37,311 nt of DNA from an uncultured Lentisphaerota bacterium (GCA_903896595.1 CAITYL010000260.1:1-37311), one strand, 5' to 3'; positions 23,908 to 32,009 are shown, counted from the stretch's first letter. A program made the numbers and translations. Notes: generated by a model not told the origin, from the sequence alone.

Positions 23908-24895
23908 GGAACCCGCTCCAGTCGGGAATGGTTTTGAGCGCGCCGGCCCGTTGCAATTCGCCGGCGACGCGGTCGTAATCCGCCCGACGCAGACGTCCAA
24001 AGACAGCGGCACCGGCCGCCGGGTCCATGAGATCGCGCATCCGTTCCAGCATCCAGCGCTGATGCGCCCGGTTGGTCGGGGCGTTGGCGGCCCGCCGCAT
24101 CACCTCATCCAGCGCCTCTTCCGGATGGGCGAAGGCGTAACGCCACCCCTCCAGGGACGCCCGCACGAAGGCACGGCAGACCGCCGGCCGTTGCCGCCAC
24201 AAGTCCTCCCGGCAATAAATGCCATCCTCCGGGAAATTGAGATCGAACTGGTCGTAACGAAAAATGGTCAATTCCTTCTCTTCCAGCCCGGCCGCCAGTA
24301 ATAGATGGTATTCGTTGTACCACATGGCCGAGGCCGCATCCACCCCGCCGCGCAGAAAAAGGTTGATGGTGCTGCCTTGGGGCACGATCAGCGGCTGAAT
24401 GCCGCGGTTGCGGAACAGGGCCCGCGGCTGCACTTCAAAACCGCCCGACCATAGGCTCACCTTGCGCCCATTCAGATCCTCGGGCCGCCGGATACCCGAA
24501 CTTTTGCGCGCCACCAGCAGCAACGACGAGCGTTGCATCAGCTGCGCCAAGTTGACCAGCGGCAGCCCTTCCGCCCGACACACCACCGCGGTGCTCAAGA
24601 ACAGGCTGGTAAAATCCGCCTTGCCCTCCGCCAATGCGCGGTCCGGCGGCTGCCGCACCCCCCCCTCCAGCACCTTGACCGCAAGCCCCTCCTGGCGGTA
24701 AAACCCTTTGCTCTCCGCCAGATAATAACCCGCAAACTGGGCCTGGGGAATCCAGTGCGGCAGAAAAACCACCGGAGTGGCGGAACCGGAAGTGGCAGCG
24801 GCATCACCAGCCATGGCCGGCCACACCAGCGCCAGTGCGGCCAATGCCGCCCTCAGCGCCCCCATCCCGTGTTGCCATCCCAGTCGTCGGTGCAT
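23885..24895 (-). CDS. NMT1/THI5-like periplasmic substrate-binding protein
   Basis: A 336-residue protein with an N-terminal signal peptide (about 1-30, ALRAALAALALVWPAMAGDA) and the NMT1/THI5-like fold: PHWIPQAQFAGYYLAESKGF (46-65), then QLMQRSSLLLVARKSSGI and SAMWYNEYHLL. Family members bind thiamine pyrimidine precursors, sulfonates or similar small molecules. No ABC permease or ATPase follows. Instead the gene overlaps a chemoreceptor gene, so the protein may present its ligand to the receptor rather than to a transporter. ATG 24895 (MHRRLGWQHGMG) is preferred; ATG 24931 would add 12 residues before the signal peptide. Confidence 0.85.
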   Translation of the reverse strand: MHRRLGWQHGMGALRAALAALALVWPAMAGDAAATSGSATPVVFLPHWIPQAQFAGYYLAESKGFYRQEGLAVKVLEGGVRQPPDRALAEGKADFTSLFLSTAVVCRAEGLPLVNLAQLMQRSSLLLVARKSSGIRRPEDLNGRKVSLWSGGFEVQPRALFRNRGIQPLIVPQGSTINLFLRGGVDAASAMWYNEYHLLLAAGLEEKELTIFRYDQFDLNFPEDGIYCREDLWRQRPAVCRAFVRASLEGWRYAFAHPEEALDEVMRRAANAPTNRAHQRWMLERMRDLMDPAAGAAVFGRLRRADYDRVAGELQRAGALKTIPDWSGFHADLGSD

Positions 24896-24955
24896 GGCGT
24901 CACTGTAGCGCGGTTTTACCGCTTCAACCATTGCAAATAAGGGAAATTAGCATAA

Positions 24956-25034
24956 AGTGACCGCTCAGAAAAAAATCCACTGCTTTGGGGCGACCGCAAC
25001 CTTTTTGACCCGTCACTGACGTTCCGGGCTCGGA
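24956..25034. repeat. Variable-core hairpin repeat, copy 3 (inverted)
   Basis: In reverse orientation it carries TCCGAGCCCGGAACGTCAG and TGACGGGTC, a core related to that of copy 1, and TGACCG-type bases at the far end, but lacks the long outer right arm. The remainder of 24896-25198 holds a GCGAAAG/CTTTCGC palindromic patch (about 25085-25155) and no gene. Confidence 0.55.
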
Positions 25035-25198
25035 AAGAAAATGGAACGGTACCGATGGATTTTAATGCGTATTCACCACGATAGAACGCGAAAGATCGCA
25101 AAAGAAATTGCCTGTCCGAATTTTTCTTTCGCGCTCTCTGCGTTCTTTCGCGGTTAATTCAAATGACAATGAATAATTCAGACTAGAGGGATCATCTT

Positions 25199-26362
25199 AT
25201 GAATAAGACCGCCGTCATCAAAAAAACCGCGGCCGCCCATCTCGAAAATTTCGGCACCGCGCCGGAAAGCATGGCGTGGGCCCCCGGCCGGATCGAAGTG
25301 CTGGGCAATCACACCGACTACAACGCCGGCACCGTGCTGTCGGCCGCCATCGATTTGGGCCACGGCTTCTGCATCTCCCGTTCCGCCCGCCCCGGCATTC
25401 ACCTGTTTGCCGCCGACGCCAATCAACGGGCCAGCTTCGACCTCACGGACGCCAGCAAAGTCACTGGCATCGGCAGCGGCAATTATGTCAAGGGCGTGTT
25501 CTATTTTATTCAAGAACATCTGGGGCGGAAAATTGACGGCCTCGACTGCACCTCGCTTGGCGTGGTGCCCCTGGGTTCCGGCCTCTCCAGTTCCGCCGCT
25601 CTCGAAGTCTCCGCGGCGTATGCCGTGCTGAAAATTCTCAACGTCACCCTCGACAAAAAAGAGATCGCCCGCCTCTGCCAAAAGGCGGAACATCAGTTCG
25701 CGGGCAGCAAATGCGGGTTGCTGGACCAGTTTTCCAGCATTTTTGGCATCGGCCACGGCCTCATCCACTCGGATTTCCGGACCTTGGAAGTGTCATCCGT
25801 GGTGTTGCCGGAGGACATTGAGTTTTTGGTCGTCAACCCGCACGTCAAGCACAGCTTGGCCGCCTCGCCGTACAATGAGCGGCGCGAACGCTGCGAACAG
25901 GCCGCCGCGCAACTGGCGAAACTCCTGCCCCATCCCGTCACCGCCCTGCGGGATGTCTCCCCGGCGGAGTTCGCGGCAAACCGGGGCCGGATCGATGCCG
26001 GCGCGGCCCGCCGCGCCGCCCATGTCGTCGGCGAAATCGACCGGGTGGAGCGCGGCATGGAAAGTATCCGCCAGGGGGACCTCAAGGCGTTCGGGCAGTT
26101 GCTGTTCGAGTCGCACCAGAGCTCCATCGAAAACTTTGAAAATTCCTGCCCCGAACTGGACGTCGTCGTCGCCGCCGCCCGCGCGGCCGGCGCGCCCGGC
26201 GCGCGCCTGTCCGGCGGCGGGTTCGGCGGGTGCGCCATCGTCATGGTGCGGAAGGAACAGGCCGCGGCCGTGAGGAAACAAATCGACGCCTTCTGCCGCG
26301 CCAAAGACATCACCCCGGAATTCATCGCCGTCACGCCATCCGCCGGCGCCGAAACCGCCTGA
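25199..26362 (+). CDS. galK: Galactokinase (GHMP kinase family)
   Basis: A 387-residue sugar kinase that would phosphorylate galactose at C1. The N-terminal signature reads APGRIEVLGNHTDYNAG (28-44), the ATP-binding GHMP loop PLGSGLSSSAALE (124-136), the catalytic base lies in KCGLLDQFSS (Asp176), and the third motif is LSGGGFGGCAI. In typical GalK the first motif is GEHTDYN with a Glu that contacts the sugar; here it is Asn37, so specificity may differ from galactose. AGAGGG at 25185-25190 is eight bases before the ATG. No galT, galE or galM adjoins it. A hairpin follows the stop. Confidence 0.88.
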   Translation: MNKTAVIKKTAAAHLENFGTAPESMAWAPGRIEVLGNHTDYNAGTVLSAAIDLGHGFCISRSARPGIHLFAADANQRASFDLTDASKVTGIGSGNYVKGVFYFIQEHLGRKIDGLDCTSLGVVPLGSGLSSSAALEVSAAYAVLKILNVTLDKKEIARLCQKAEHQFAGSKCGLLDQFSSIFGIGHGLIHSDFRTLEVSSVVLPEDIEFLVVNPHVKHSLAASPYNERRERCEQAAAQLAKLLPHPVTALRDVSPAEFAANRGRIDAGAARRAAHVVGEIDRVERGMESIRQGDLKAFGQLLFESHQSSIENFENSCPELDVVVAAARAAGAPGARLSGGGFGGCAIVMVRKEQAAAVRKQIDAFCRAKDITPEFIAVTPSAGAETA

Positions 26363-26408
26363 CCCGGCGGCCGACGGTTGGGGTCGCAGGACCGTTTTGT
26401 CGGACGAT

Positions 26409-26444
26409 GTTGGGGCCACCCTTTTGAAAAAGGGGGTTCCCAAC
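26409..26444 (+). terminator. Hairpin downstream of galK
   Basis: GTTGGG..CCCTTTTGAAAAAGGG..CCCAAC forms a stem-loop 46 bp after the galK stop. There is no T run. A related hairpin occurs at 17259-17295, so it may be a dispersed repeat that also ends transcripts. Confidence 0.35.
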
Positions 26445-26481
26445 CGACACACTCTGTCATGCACCCGGCGGTTGCGCAAAT

Positions 26482-26790
26482 TTGCTTTCCAAAAGTTGGC
26501 GGGGTATTATAGAATCAATGCGTGGGTATTAGGGGAGCCGCGCCAAGTCACGGAGCCGGCAACGACCGGCATGACACCGTCTTTTGGAACGCCGCCCCCT
26601 TGATTTCGACACGACCAGGCCTGCCGTTTGAACGCGGGTCAGCCGCGCCAAGAAAGGAGGGCCGTAACAGACGATGAAACGCGGCACATGCCTCCGCAAA
26701 GGAGGGGAGCCCCGTGGGCTCCGTTGTCCGATGAGTGAAGGTTCTGGTTTTTCGCAACTCAAAGGTCCATAAAACCAAAGAGGCAAGAAG
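26482..26790 (+). promoter_or_regulatory. Putative promoter and long structured leader of the Cys-rich protein gene
   Basis: TTGCTT (26482-26487), 17 bp, TATTAT (26505-26510) could be a promoter, leaving about 270 nt before the ATG at 26791. The leader shows a CCGGC..GCCGG hairpin near 26560, a direct repeat AGCCGCGCCAAG (26536-26547 and 26641-26652), CCTCC-GCAAA-GGAGG (26691-26705) and GGAGCCC-CGT-GGGCTCC (26706-26722). I do not recognise a known riboswitch. AAGAGG at 26778-26783 serves the start. Confidence 0.35.
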
Positions 26791-27633
26791 ATGAAAACCT
26801 TCTTAACCGTATGCGCGGTCCTGGCACTCGCTGGCACCGCCATGGCGTACGACGTCACCACGTCGTTCAAAGGCACGGTCGATGTGAAATTCGACTGGGT
26901 CAACTTCTCCAACCTGGACGAAGACAACACCAACTGCAACGACTGGTACAACTTCCCGGTCAAGTACGATGCCTATCTGGTCTTGTGCTATGACGTGATC
27001 CTGTGCCCGATCTGCCCGTTCGAGATTGAGCAGGCCTATCTGTGGCTGATCAACAAGCGCTCCAAAGAAGTCTTCTACGCCATCTATGATCCATTGGACG
27101 ATGAAGACGGCATCGATAATGTCGAGGGCTATTGCTTCGGTGGCGGCAATGTCGGGGTCTGCATCGAGACCCATCTGCCGTACCCGGATCTCGAGGGCAA
27201 CTGGAGCAATGGCTACGCCACCTCGCAACGGATCAAGTTCGTGCTGGCCGGGACCCGCGAGAAGTACAGCACCAAAGGGCCGTCAAACATCCTGACCCTG
27301 GATGGCACCATCGCCAAGTGTGACATCGAGGTCGGGAAGGACGGCAAAAGCGAACTCCTCCTCGATGGCGGACTCGAGTGCGCGGACGCCAGCGATGGCT
27401 ATCATGATCCCAGCGAGACCTTGGCCGCCACGGTGTCCTTCAAGAGGCTCAATCTGAATATCAAGCCCGATCCGTACTGCCCCGAGTGCTCAACGGATTG
27501 CGAGGAGGTCCGGCAGGCCACGGAAGACAAAGTCTACAAAGCGGCCAAGCCGTATTCGGCAAACGGCAAATACATCTGGTGGGAGATTCATGGCGAAAAC
27601 CATGTTTATCCCTTCGGTGATGGGCCGATCTGA
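26791..27633 (+). CDS. Secreted cysteine-rich protein of unknown function
   Basis: A 280-residue protein with a clear signal peptide (MKTFLTVCAVLALAGTAMA, cleavage before YDVTT). The mature part is acidic, rich in Asp, Trp and Tyr, and has 11 cysteines including two CxxC pairs (LCPICPF and YCPEC), which suggests disulfides or metal binding. It begins with YDVTTSFKGTVDVKFDWVNF and is likely mostly beta-structured. I do not recognise the family. It is transcribed alone, with a long leader upstream and a GC-rich hairpin downstream. An extracellular or envelope location is the only thing the sequence supports. Confidence 0.75.
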   Translation: MKTFLTVCAVLALAGTAMAYDVTTSFKGTVDVKFDWVNFSNLDEDNTNCNDWYNFPVKYDAYLVLCYDVILCPICPFEIEQAYLWLINKRSKEVFYAIYDPLDDEDGIDNVEGYCFGGGNVGVCIETHLPYPDLEGNWSNGYATSQRIKFVLAGTREKYSTKGPSNILTLDGTIAKCDIEVGKDGKSELLLDGGLECADASDGYHDPSETLAATVSFKRLNLNIKPDPYCPECSTDCEEVRQATEDKVYKAAKPYSANGKYIWWEIHGENHVYPFGDGPI

Positions 27634-27666
27634 CCTTCCAGCCCAAACCGTGACTTAACGACCAAC

Positions 27667-27700
27667 AGCACCCGCCCCCCCCCGGGGAGGCGGGTGTTGC
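27667..27700 (+). terminator. GC-rich hairpin after the Cys-rich protein gene
   Basis: CACCCGCC (27669-27676) pairs with GGCGGGTG (27689-27696) about 35 bp after the stop. A run of nine C lies in the loop side. The T run is poor, so termination would be imperfect. Confidence 0.4.
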
Positions 27701-27859
27701 GTTCGGGTTGTCATTTTCTCCGTGTGGGTCCTTGCCCGCCGGCTTGAGCCTTGCTGTTCGCATGCCGGGTAATCGTGGCAAGACATAGCGAACCCTCGTT
27801 CACGCTTCACGTCTTCACGTTTCATGTAACTTCACTAGGCTTGGCCACCAACGCCCCTC

Positions 27860-27887
27860 TTGACCCGGCATAACCCCACGTTATAGT
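27860..27887 (+). promoter_or_regulatory. Predicted sigma70-type promoter of tRNA-Met
   Basis: TTGACC (27860-27865), a 16-bp spacer and TATAGT (27882-27887). Initiation near 27894 would be about 12 bases before the tRNA 5' end. I see no other promoter before etfB. Confidence 0.6.
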
Positions 27888-27905
27888 ACTCGCTCTTTCT
27901 CCGGC

Positions 27906-27981
27906 GGCGGGGTAGCTCAGTTGGTAGAGCATCGGAATCATAATCCGCAGGTCACCGGTTCGAGCCCGGTCCCCGCTACCA
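27906..27981 (+). tRNA. tRNA-Met (anticodon CAT)
   Basis: A 76-nt cloverleaf with encoded CCA: acceptor GGCGGGG/CCCCGCT (G1-U72 wobble, as in some elongator tRNA-Met genes), D arm GCTC-AGTTGGTA-GAGC, anticodon loop ATCATAA with CAT at 34-36, T arm ACCGG-TTCGAGC-CCGGT. The outermost anticodon-stem pair (27-43) is mismatched. The wobble first pair by itself does not prove an initiator. I favour elongator Met; an Ile2 (lysidine) tRNA is less likely. A run of seven T follows immediately. Confidence 0.92.
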
Positions 27982-28012
27982 TTTTTTTGTGCCTGGATTC
28001 AGGAGGCGAACC

Positions 28013-28909
28013 GTGGGCCTGACAATTCTGGTCTTTGCCAAGCAGGTGCCGGACACCAAGAACGTGACCGGCAAAGCCATGAAGGATGACGGCACGGTCA
28101 ACCGCGCCGCGCTTCCGGCCATTTTTAACCCCGAAGACTTGAACGCGCTGGAGATGGCGCTGGAGCTTCGCGGGCGTTTCGGCGGCAAGGTCATTGTCGC
28201 CACCATGGGGCCGCCCACGGCTGCCAACATCCTGCGTCACGCTCTCTACATGGGCGCCGATGAGACCATCCTCATCACCGACCGCAAGTTCGCCGGGGCC
28301 GACACCCTGGCCACCAGTTACACCCTGTCCTGCGCCGCCAAGAAGGTCGGCACGTTCGACGTCATTCTCTGCGGCCGCCAGGCCATTGACGGCGACACCG
28401 CCCAGGTCGGCCCGCAATTGGCCGAAAAGCTGGACATCCCGCAACTCACCTATGTCGAGGAAATCCGGGACGTCAAGGGCGGCAAACTGCGCGCCAAGTG
28501 CCAGATTGACGGCGGCTTCGAAGTCGTCGAAACCCCGCTCCCCGCCCTGCTCACCGTGATCGACGCCAACACCCCGCGACCGGCCGGCGCCAAGCGCCTG
28601 ATGCAATACAAGAAGGCCGTCACCCGCTCGGAGCTGCTGGCCAAGTCCGGCGGCGCCGACTACGAGGACGCCAACCGCCTGGCCGAAGAGGAAAAGCGGC
28701 TCAAAAAGAGCAATCTGTGGATCCACGAATGGAGCGCCGCCGACATCGGCGCCGATCCCAACCGCATCGGTCTTCCCGGCTCTCCCACCAAGGTCAAGAA
28801 CATCCAGAGCGTCGTCCTGGCCGGCGGTACCTACAAGGACATCCCGCCCACCGAAGACGGGATCAAGGGCCTGGTCCACGACCTGGTCGCGGAACACATT
28901 CTCTCCTGA
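28013..28909 (+). CDS. etfB: Electron transfer flavoprotein beta subunit
   Basis: A 298-residue EtfB. With EtfA it forms the flavoprotein that accepts electrons from acyl-CoA dehydrogenases. It opens LTILVFAKQVPDTKNV (3-18) and has the nucleotide-binding segment LCGRQAIDGDTAQVGPQLAE (119-138). A C-terminal region beyond residue 250 makes it longer than mitochondrial-type EtfB. The start is GTG 28013: AGGAGG at 28001-28006 lies six bases before it, whereas an upstream GTG at 27989 has no such site and abuts the tRNA. The gene starts only 31 bp after tRNA-Met and is followed 15 bp later by etfA. Whether the complex is bifurcating cannot be settled by eye. Confidence 0.95.
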   Translation: MGLTILVFAKQVPDTKNVTGKAMKDDGTVNRAALPAIFNPEDLNALEMALELRGRFGGKVIVATMGPPTAANILRHALYMGADETILITDRKFAGADTLATSYTLSCAAKKVGTFDVILCGRQAIDGDTAQVGPQLAEKLDIPQLTYVEEIRDVKGGKLRAKCQIDGGFEVVETPLPALLTVIDANTPRPAGAKRLMQYKKAVTRSELLAKSGGADYEDANRLAEEEKRLKKSNLWIHEWSAADIGADPNRIGLPGSPTKVKNIQSVVLAGGTYKDIPPTEDGIKGLVHDLVAEHILS

Positions 28910-28924
28910 AAGGCGGCACCGCGC

Positions 28925-29947
28925 ATGAGCAAGAAAATCGGCAATGTCTGGGTGTTCATCGAGCAGGACGGCGGCAAGATTGCCGACGTCAGCCTGGAAC
29001 TGGTCTGCAAGGGCCGCGAACTGGCCGACACCCTCGGCACCAAGGTCGAGGCACTGCTCCTCGGCCACAACGTCAAGGGCCTCTGCCCCACCCTCCATTC
29101 TCTCGGCGTCGACAATGTCTTCCTCGCCGAGGACCCGCGCCTGAACCAATACTCGCCGATCCCCTACACCAAGGTGATCATCGAGCAGATCAAAAAGCAC
29201 AAGCCGAACATCATCCTGTTCGGAGCCACCGTGGCCGGCCGCTCCCTGGCCCCGCGGGTCGCCTCCAAACAGCTTGCCGGCCTCACCGCCGACTGCACCG
29301 AACTGCGGATTGATTCCTTTGAGGACAAGGCCAGCGGCCAAACCCTGCCCAACAAGCTGATGCAGATCCGCCCGGCCTTTGGCGGCAACATCATCGCCAC
29401 CATCGTCAACTCCTGGGACGACCCGCAAATGGTGACGGTGCGCGAAGGCGTGATGAAGATGAGCGAGGCCAAGCCCGGCCGCAAAGGCGACGTCACCGCG
29501 ATCAAGGTTGAACTGGATGAGGCCGACTGCCTGCTCCAAATCATCGAACGCTTCAAAGAAGAGAAGAGCGTCAACCTCAAGGGTGCCCAAATCATCGTCT
29601 CCGGCGGTTACGGCATGGGCAGCAAGGACGGCTTCGCCCTGGTCAAGAAATTCGCCGAGGCCATCGGCGCCCAAGTCGCGGCCTCCCGCGCCGCCGTGGA
29701 TGCGGGCTGGATCGACCACGACCACCAGGTCGGCCAGACCGGCGTCACCGTCCGCCCGCGCCTCTACATCGCCTGCGGCATCAGCGGTTCGGTCCAGCAC
29801 CGCGCCGGCATGGCCGAAAGCGCCAAGATCATCGCCATCAACCATGACCCGGCCGCGCCGATTTTCTCCATCGCCCATTACGGCATCGTCGGCCGCGTCG
29901 AGGATGTCCTCCCCAAATTCGTCAAGGCCTACAAAGGCCACGGCTGA
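28925..29947 (+). CDS. etfA: Electron transfer flavoprotein alpha subunit
   Basis: A 340-residue EtfA that holds the FAD of the heterodimer. The N-terminal half starts IGNVWVFIEQDGGKIADVSL. The C-terminal FAD domain shows IIVSGGYGMGSKDGF, AAVDAGWIDHDHQVGQTG, LYIACGISGSVQHRAGM and HYGIVGRVEDVLP, the standard signature of the family. AAAGGCGG at 28909-28916, overlapping the etfB stop, lies eight bases before the ATG. Transcription probably continues into the acyl-CoA dehydrogenase gene, although the 172-bp gap contains an inverted TTGAATGTT-type repeat. Confidence 0.96.
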   Translation: MSKKIGNVWVFIEQDGGKIADVSLELVCKGRELADTLGTKVEALLLGHNVKGLCPTLHSLGVDNVFLAEDPRLNQYSPIPYTKVIIEQIKKHKPNIILFGATVAGRSLAPRVASKQLAGLTADCTELRIDSFEDKASGQTLPNKLMQIRPAFGGNIIATIVNSWDDPQMVTVREGVMKMSEAKPGRKGDVTAIKVELDEADCLLQIIERFKEEKSVNLKGAQIIVSGGYGMGSKDGFALVKKFAEAIGAQVAASRAAVDAGWIDHDHQVGQTGVTVRPRLYIACGISGSVQHRAGMAESAKIIAINHDPAAPIFSIAHYGIVGRVEDVLPKFVKAYKGHG

Positions 29948-29954
29948 ATTAGCC

Positions 29955-30065
29955 AAGAACATTGAACATTCAACGTTGAACGCCCAACACAGGATGAAGT
30001 TTAATTAACCATAGCCCGGTTTGGCTGGGCCTTGGACGTTGGATGTTCGATGTTGAATGTTCGGT
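29955..30065. repeat. Inverted TTGAATGTT-type repeat inside the etf operon
   Basis: GAACATTGAACATTCAACG (from about 29957) and GATGTTGAATGTTCGG (ending near 30065) are inverted relatives flanking CCATAGCCCGGTTTGGCTGG. Similar TTCGACATT/TTGAATG patches occur near 710-790 and 19050-19085. It sits between etfA and the dehydrogenase gene. Confidence 0.5.
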
Positions 30066-30119
30066 GTTCCGAAAACGTTACACCGATTTTCACTCGCAAC
30101 CGTATTGAGGGTTCCACAC

Positions 30120-31841
30120 ATGCCGGAAAATTTCTACTGCGACAATCCCGACATCAAGTTCAACCTGACGACGGTCGGCTTGGACGAGGTCGTTCGTGAT
30201 CGCGAAAACGACTACCGGCAGACCGAACGCTTCCCCGAGGCGCCCGTGGACCTGGCCGATGCCTTGGACAGCTACGACAAGGTGCTGACCATGGTCGGCG
30301 AAATCTGCGGCGAGAACATCGCCCCGCGCGCCGCCGACGTTGATGAGGAAGGCTGCCACTTGGAGCATGGCGTGGTCACCTATGCCAAGGGCACCCAGGA
30401 AAACCTCAAGGACCTGGCCAAGGCCCAGGTGCTCGGCGTCATGCTGCCGCGCCAGTACGGCGGCCTTAATTTCCCGGTCACCGTCTATACCATGATGACC
30501 GAAATGGTCTCCCGCGCCGACACCTCCCTGCAGAATCTGTTCGGCCTTCAGGACATCGCCGAAACCATCAGCAAGTTCGCCTCGGACGAACAGAAGGCGC
30601 TCCATCTTCCCCGCTTTTGCTCCGGCGAAGTGGACGGCGCCATGGCCCTCACCGAACCCGAAGCCGGTTCCGACCTCCAGGCAGTCCAGCTCAAGGCCCG
30701 TTTCGACAAGGATACCAACCAGTGGTTCCTCAACGGCATGAAGCGGTTCATCACCAACGGCTGCGCCAAAGTACACTTGGTGCTGGCCCGCTCCGAAGAA
30801 GGCACCAAGGACGGCCGCGGCCTGTCCATGTTCGTCTGCGAGCGCGGTCCGGGCCTGCTGGTCCGCCGCATTGAGAACAAGCTCGGCATCCACGGTTCCC
30901 CCACCTGCGAACTGCAATTCAACGACGTCCCCGCCGAGCTGGTCGGCGACCGCCGCCGCGGCCTCACCCGCTATGTCATGAGCCTGATGAACGGCGCCCG
31001 CGTCGCCATCAGCGCCCAGGCCCTCGGCACCGCCGAAGCCGCCTGGCGCTGCGGCCTCAAGTACGCCAAGGAGCGCGAACAGTTCGGCAAAGCCATCATC
31101 AAGTTCCCGGCCGTCTATGAAATGCTGGTGGCCGACCGCGCCCGCATCCTGGCCGGCCGCAGCCTCCTCTATTTCACCACCAAGTGGGTGGACCTGCGCG
31201 ACAATGCCGACGAGGCGTGCAAACACGCCGAAGCCGTGACCCCCGAACTGAAGCAGAAGGAAAAGGCCTACAGCAAAATCGCGGCCGTTCTGACCCCGCT
31301 TTGCAAAGCCTACCTGACCGAGCTGGCCAACTCCGCCGCCTACAACACCATCCAGATCCACGGCGGCACGGGGTTCATGAAGGATTTCCCGGCCGAGCGC
31401 TACTACCGCGACGCCCGCATCACCAATATCTACGAAGGCACCACCCAGCTCCAGTACGTGGCCGCCATCGGCGGCGTCATGCTCCGCGTCCTCGACCCGA
31501 TCATGGCCGAGTTCAGCCGCCTGCCCTACGAGGGCAAGCTGCGCCGCCTGGCCAGCGCCGTCGACATGGCGCACGAGAAGTTGCAGCGCGCCGTCAAGAT
31601 CGTCGACGCCAAGAAAGATCCCGAATTCTTCGACCTGATGGCCCGCCGCCTGTGCGAAATGGAGACGACCGTCCTGTGCGGCTATCTCATGCTCAAGGGC
31701 GCCCTGGCCGACAAAACCCGCGAGGTGGTCGCCGAGCGTTTCATCCTCGACGCCCTCGCCGGCCTGGAAGCCAACTACGAGGTGATCAGCCGCGGCGATC
31801 TCAGCCTGATCGACAACCGCGAAGCCATCCTCGCCATGTGA
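30120..31841 (+). CDS. Acyl-CoA dehydrogenase
   Basis: A 573-residue FAD enzyme that introduces the alpha-beta double bond in an acyl-CoA and passes electrons to Etf. Visible are GVMLPRQYGG (106-115), MALTEPEAGSD (175-185), RFITNGCAKVHLVLAR, HGGTGFMKDFPAERYYRD and the catalytic glutamate in IYEGTTQLQ (Glu439). About 110 residues follow the catalytic domain, as in the long acyl-CoA dehydrogenases of about 590 residues. ATG 30120 is preceded by GAGGG at 30107-30111; the longer frame from 30057 lies in a repeat. It is the third gene after tRNA-Met, etfB and etfA, and ends in a strong terminator. Chain-length preference is unknown. Confidence 0.93.
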   Translation: MPENFYCDNPDIKFNLTTVGLDEVVRDRENDYRQTERFPEAPVDLADALDSYDKVLTMVGEICGENIAPRAADVDEEGCHLEHGVVTYAKGTQENLKDLAKAQVLGVMLPRQYGGLNFPVTVYTMMTEMVSRADTSLQNLFGLQDIAETISKFASDEQKALHLPRFCSGEVDGAMALTEPEAGSDLQAVQLKARFDKDTNQWFLNGMKRFITNGCAKVHLVLARSEEGTKDGRGLSMFVCERGPGLLVRRIENKLGIHGSPTCELQFNDVPAELVGDRRRGLTRYVMSLMNGARVAISAQALGTAEAAWRCGLKYAKEREQFGKAIIKFPAVYEMLVADRARILAGRSLLYFTTKWVDLRDNADEACKHAEAVTPELKQKEKAYSKIAAVLTPLCKAYLTELANSAAYNTIQIHGGTGFMKDFPAERYYRDARITNIYEGTTQLQYVAAIGGVMLRVLDPIMAEFSRLPYEGKLRRLASAVDMAHEKLQRAVKIVDAKKDPEFFDLMARRLCEMETTVLCGYLMLKGALADKTREVVAERFILDALAGLEANYEVISRGDLSLIDNREAILAM

Positions 31842-31883
31842 TTCCCCACCGGGGGGCCAGAGTTCGCCGGCACCACGGTTCAC

Positions 31884-31923
31884 AAACCAGGGACGAGCAA
31901 TCTTGCCCGTCCCTGGTTTTTTA
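31884..31923 (+). terminator. Rho-independent terminator of the etf operon
   Basis: A 12-bp perfect stem AAACCAGGGACG/CGTCCCTGGTTT (31884-31895 and 31908-31919), an inner GCAA/TTGC pairing in the loop and a T run to 31922. It is 43 bp after the dehydrogenase stop. The rest of 31842-32155 holds a patch of ATCGATTGCGATCGG-type palindromes (32017-32066) and no gene. Confidence 0.9.
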
Positions 31924-32009
31924 TTGCGGATGACGCGGGTCGACGCGGTTGACGGGAAAAACGTGTTTGTGGCCAGACGCCAGCCGCCGGACCGCCGCCC
32001 CGTAGCTCA

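Noticed and set aside
24896-25198. TPP riboswitch before the NMT1/THI5-like gene
   Set aside because: No CTGAGA and no ACCTGATC-type element is present on the minus strand. The region is filled by a dispersed repeat.
26517-26790. Cyclic-di-GMP (GEMM) or other known riboswitch before the Cys-rich protein gene
   Set aside because: Only short pieces such as CCGCAAAGG resemble the motif. The required tetraloop-receptor and overall three-way layout could not be found.
27938-31883. Very long minus-strand open frames across etfB, etfA and the dehydrogenase gene
   Set aside because: The plus strand encodes unmistakable Etf and acyl-CoA dehydrogenase motifs with ribosome sites. The antisense frames are Gly/Ala/Asp-rich mirror sequence.
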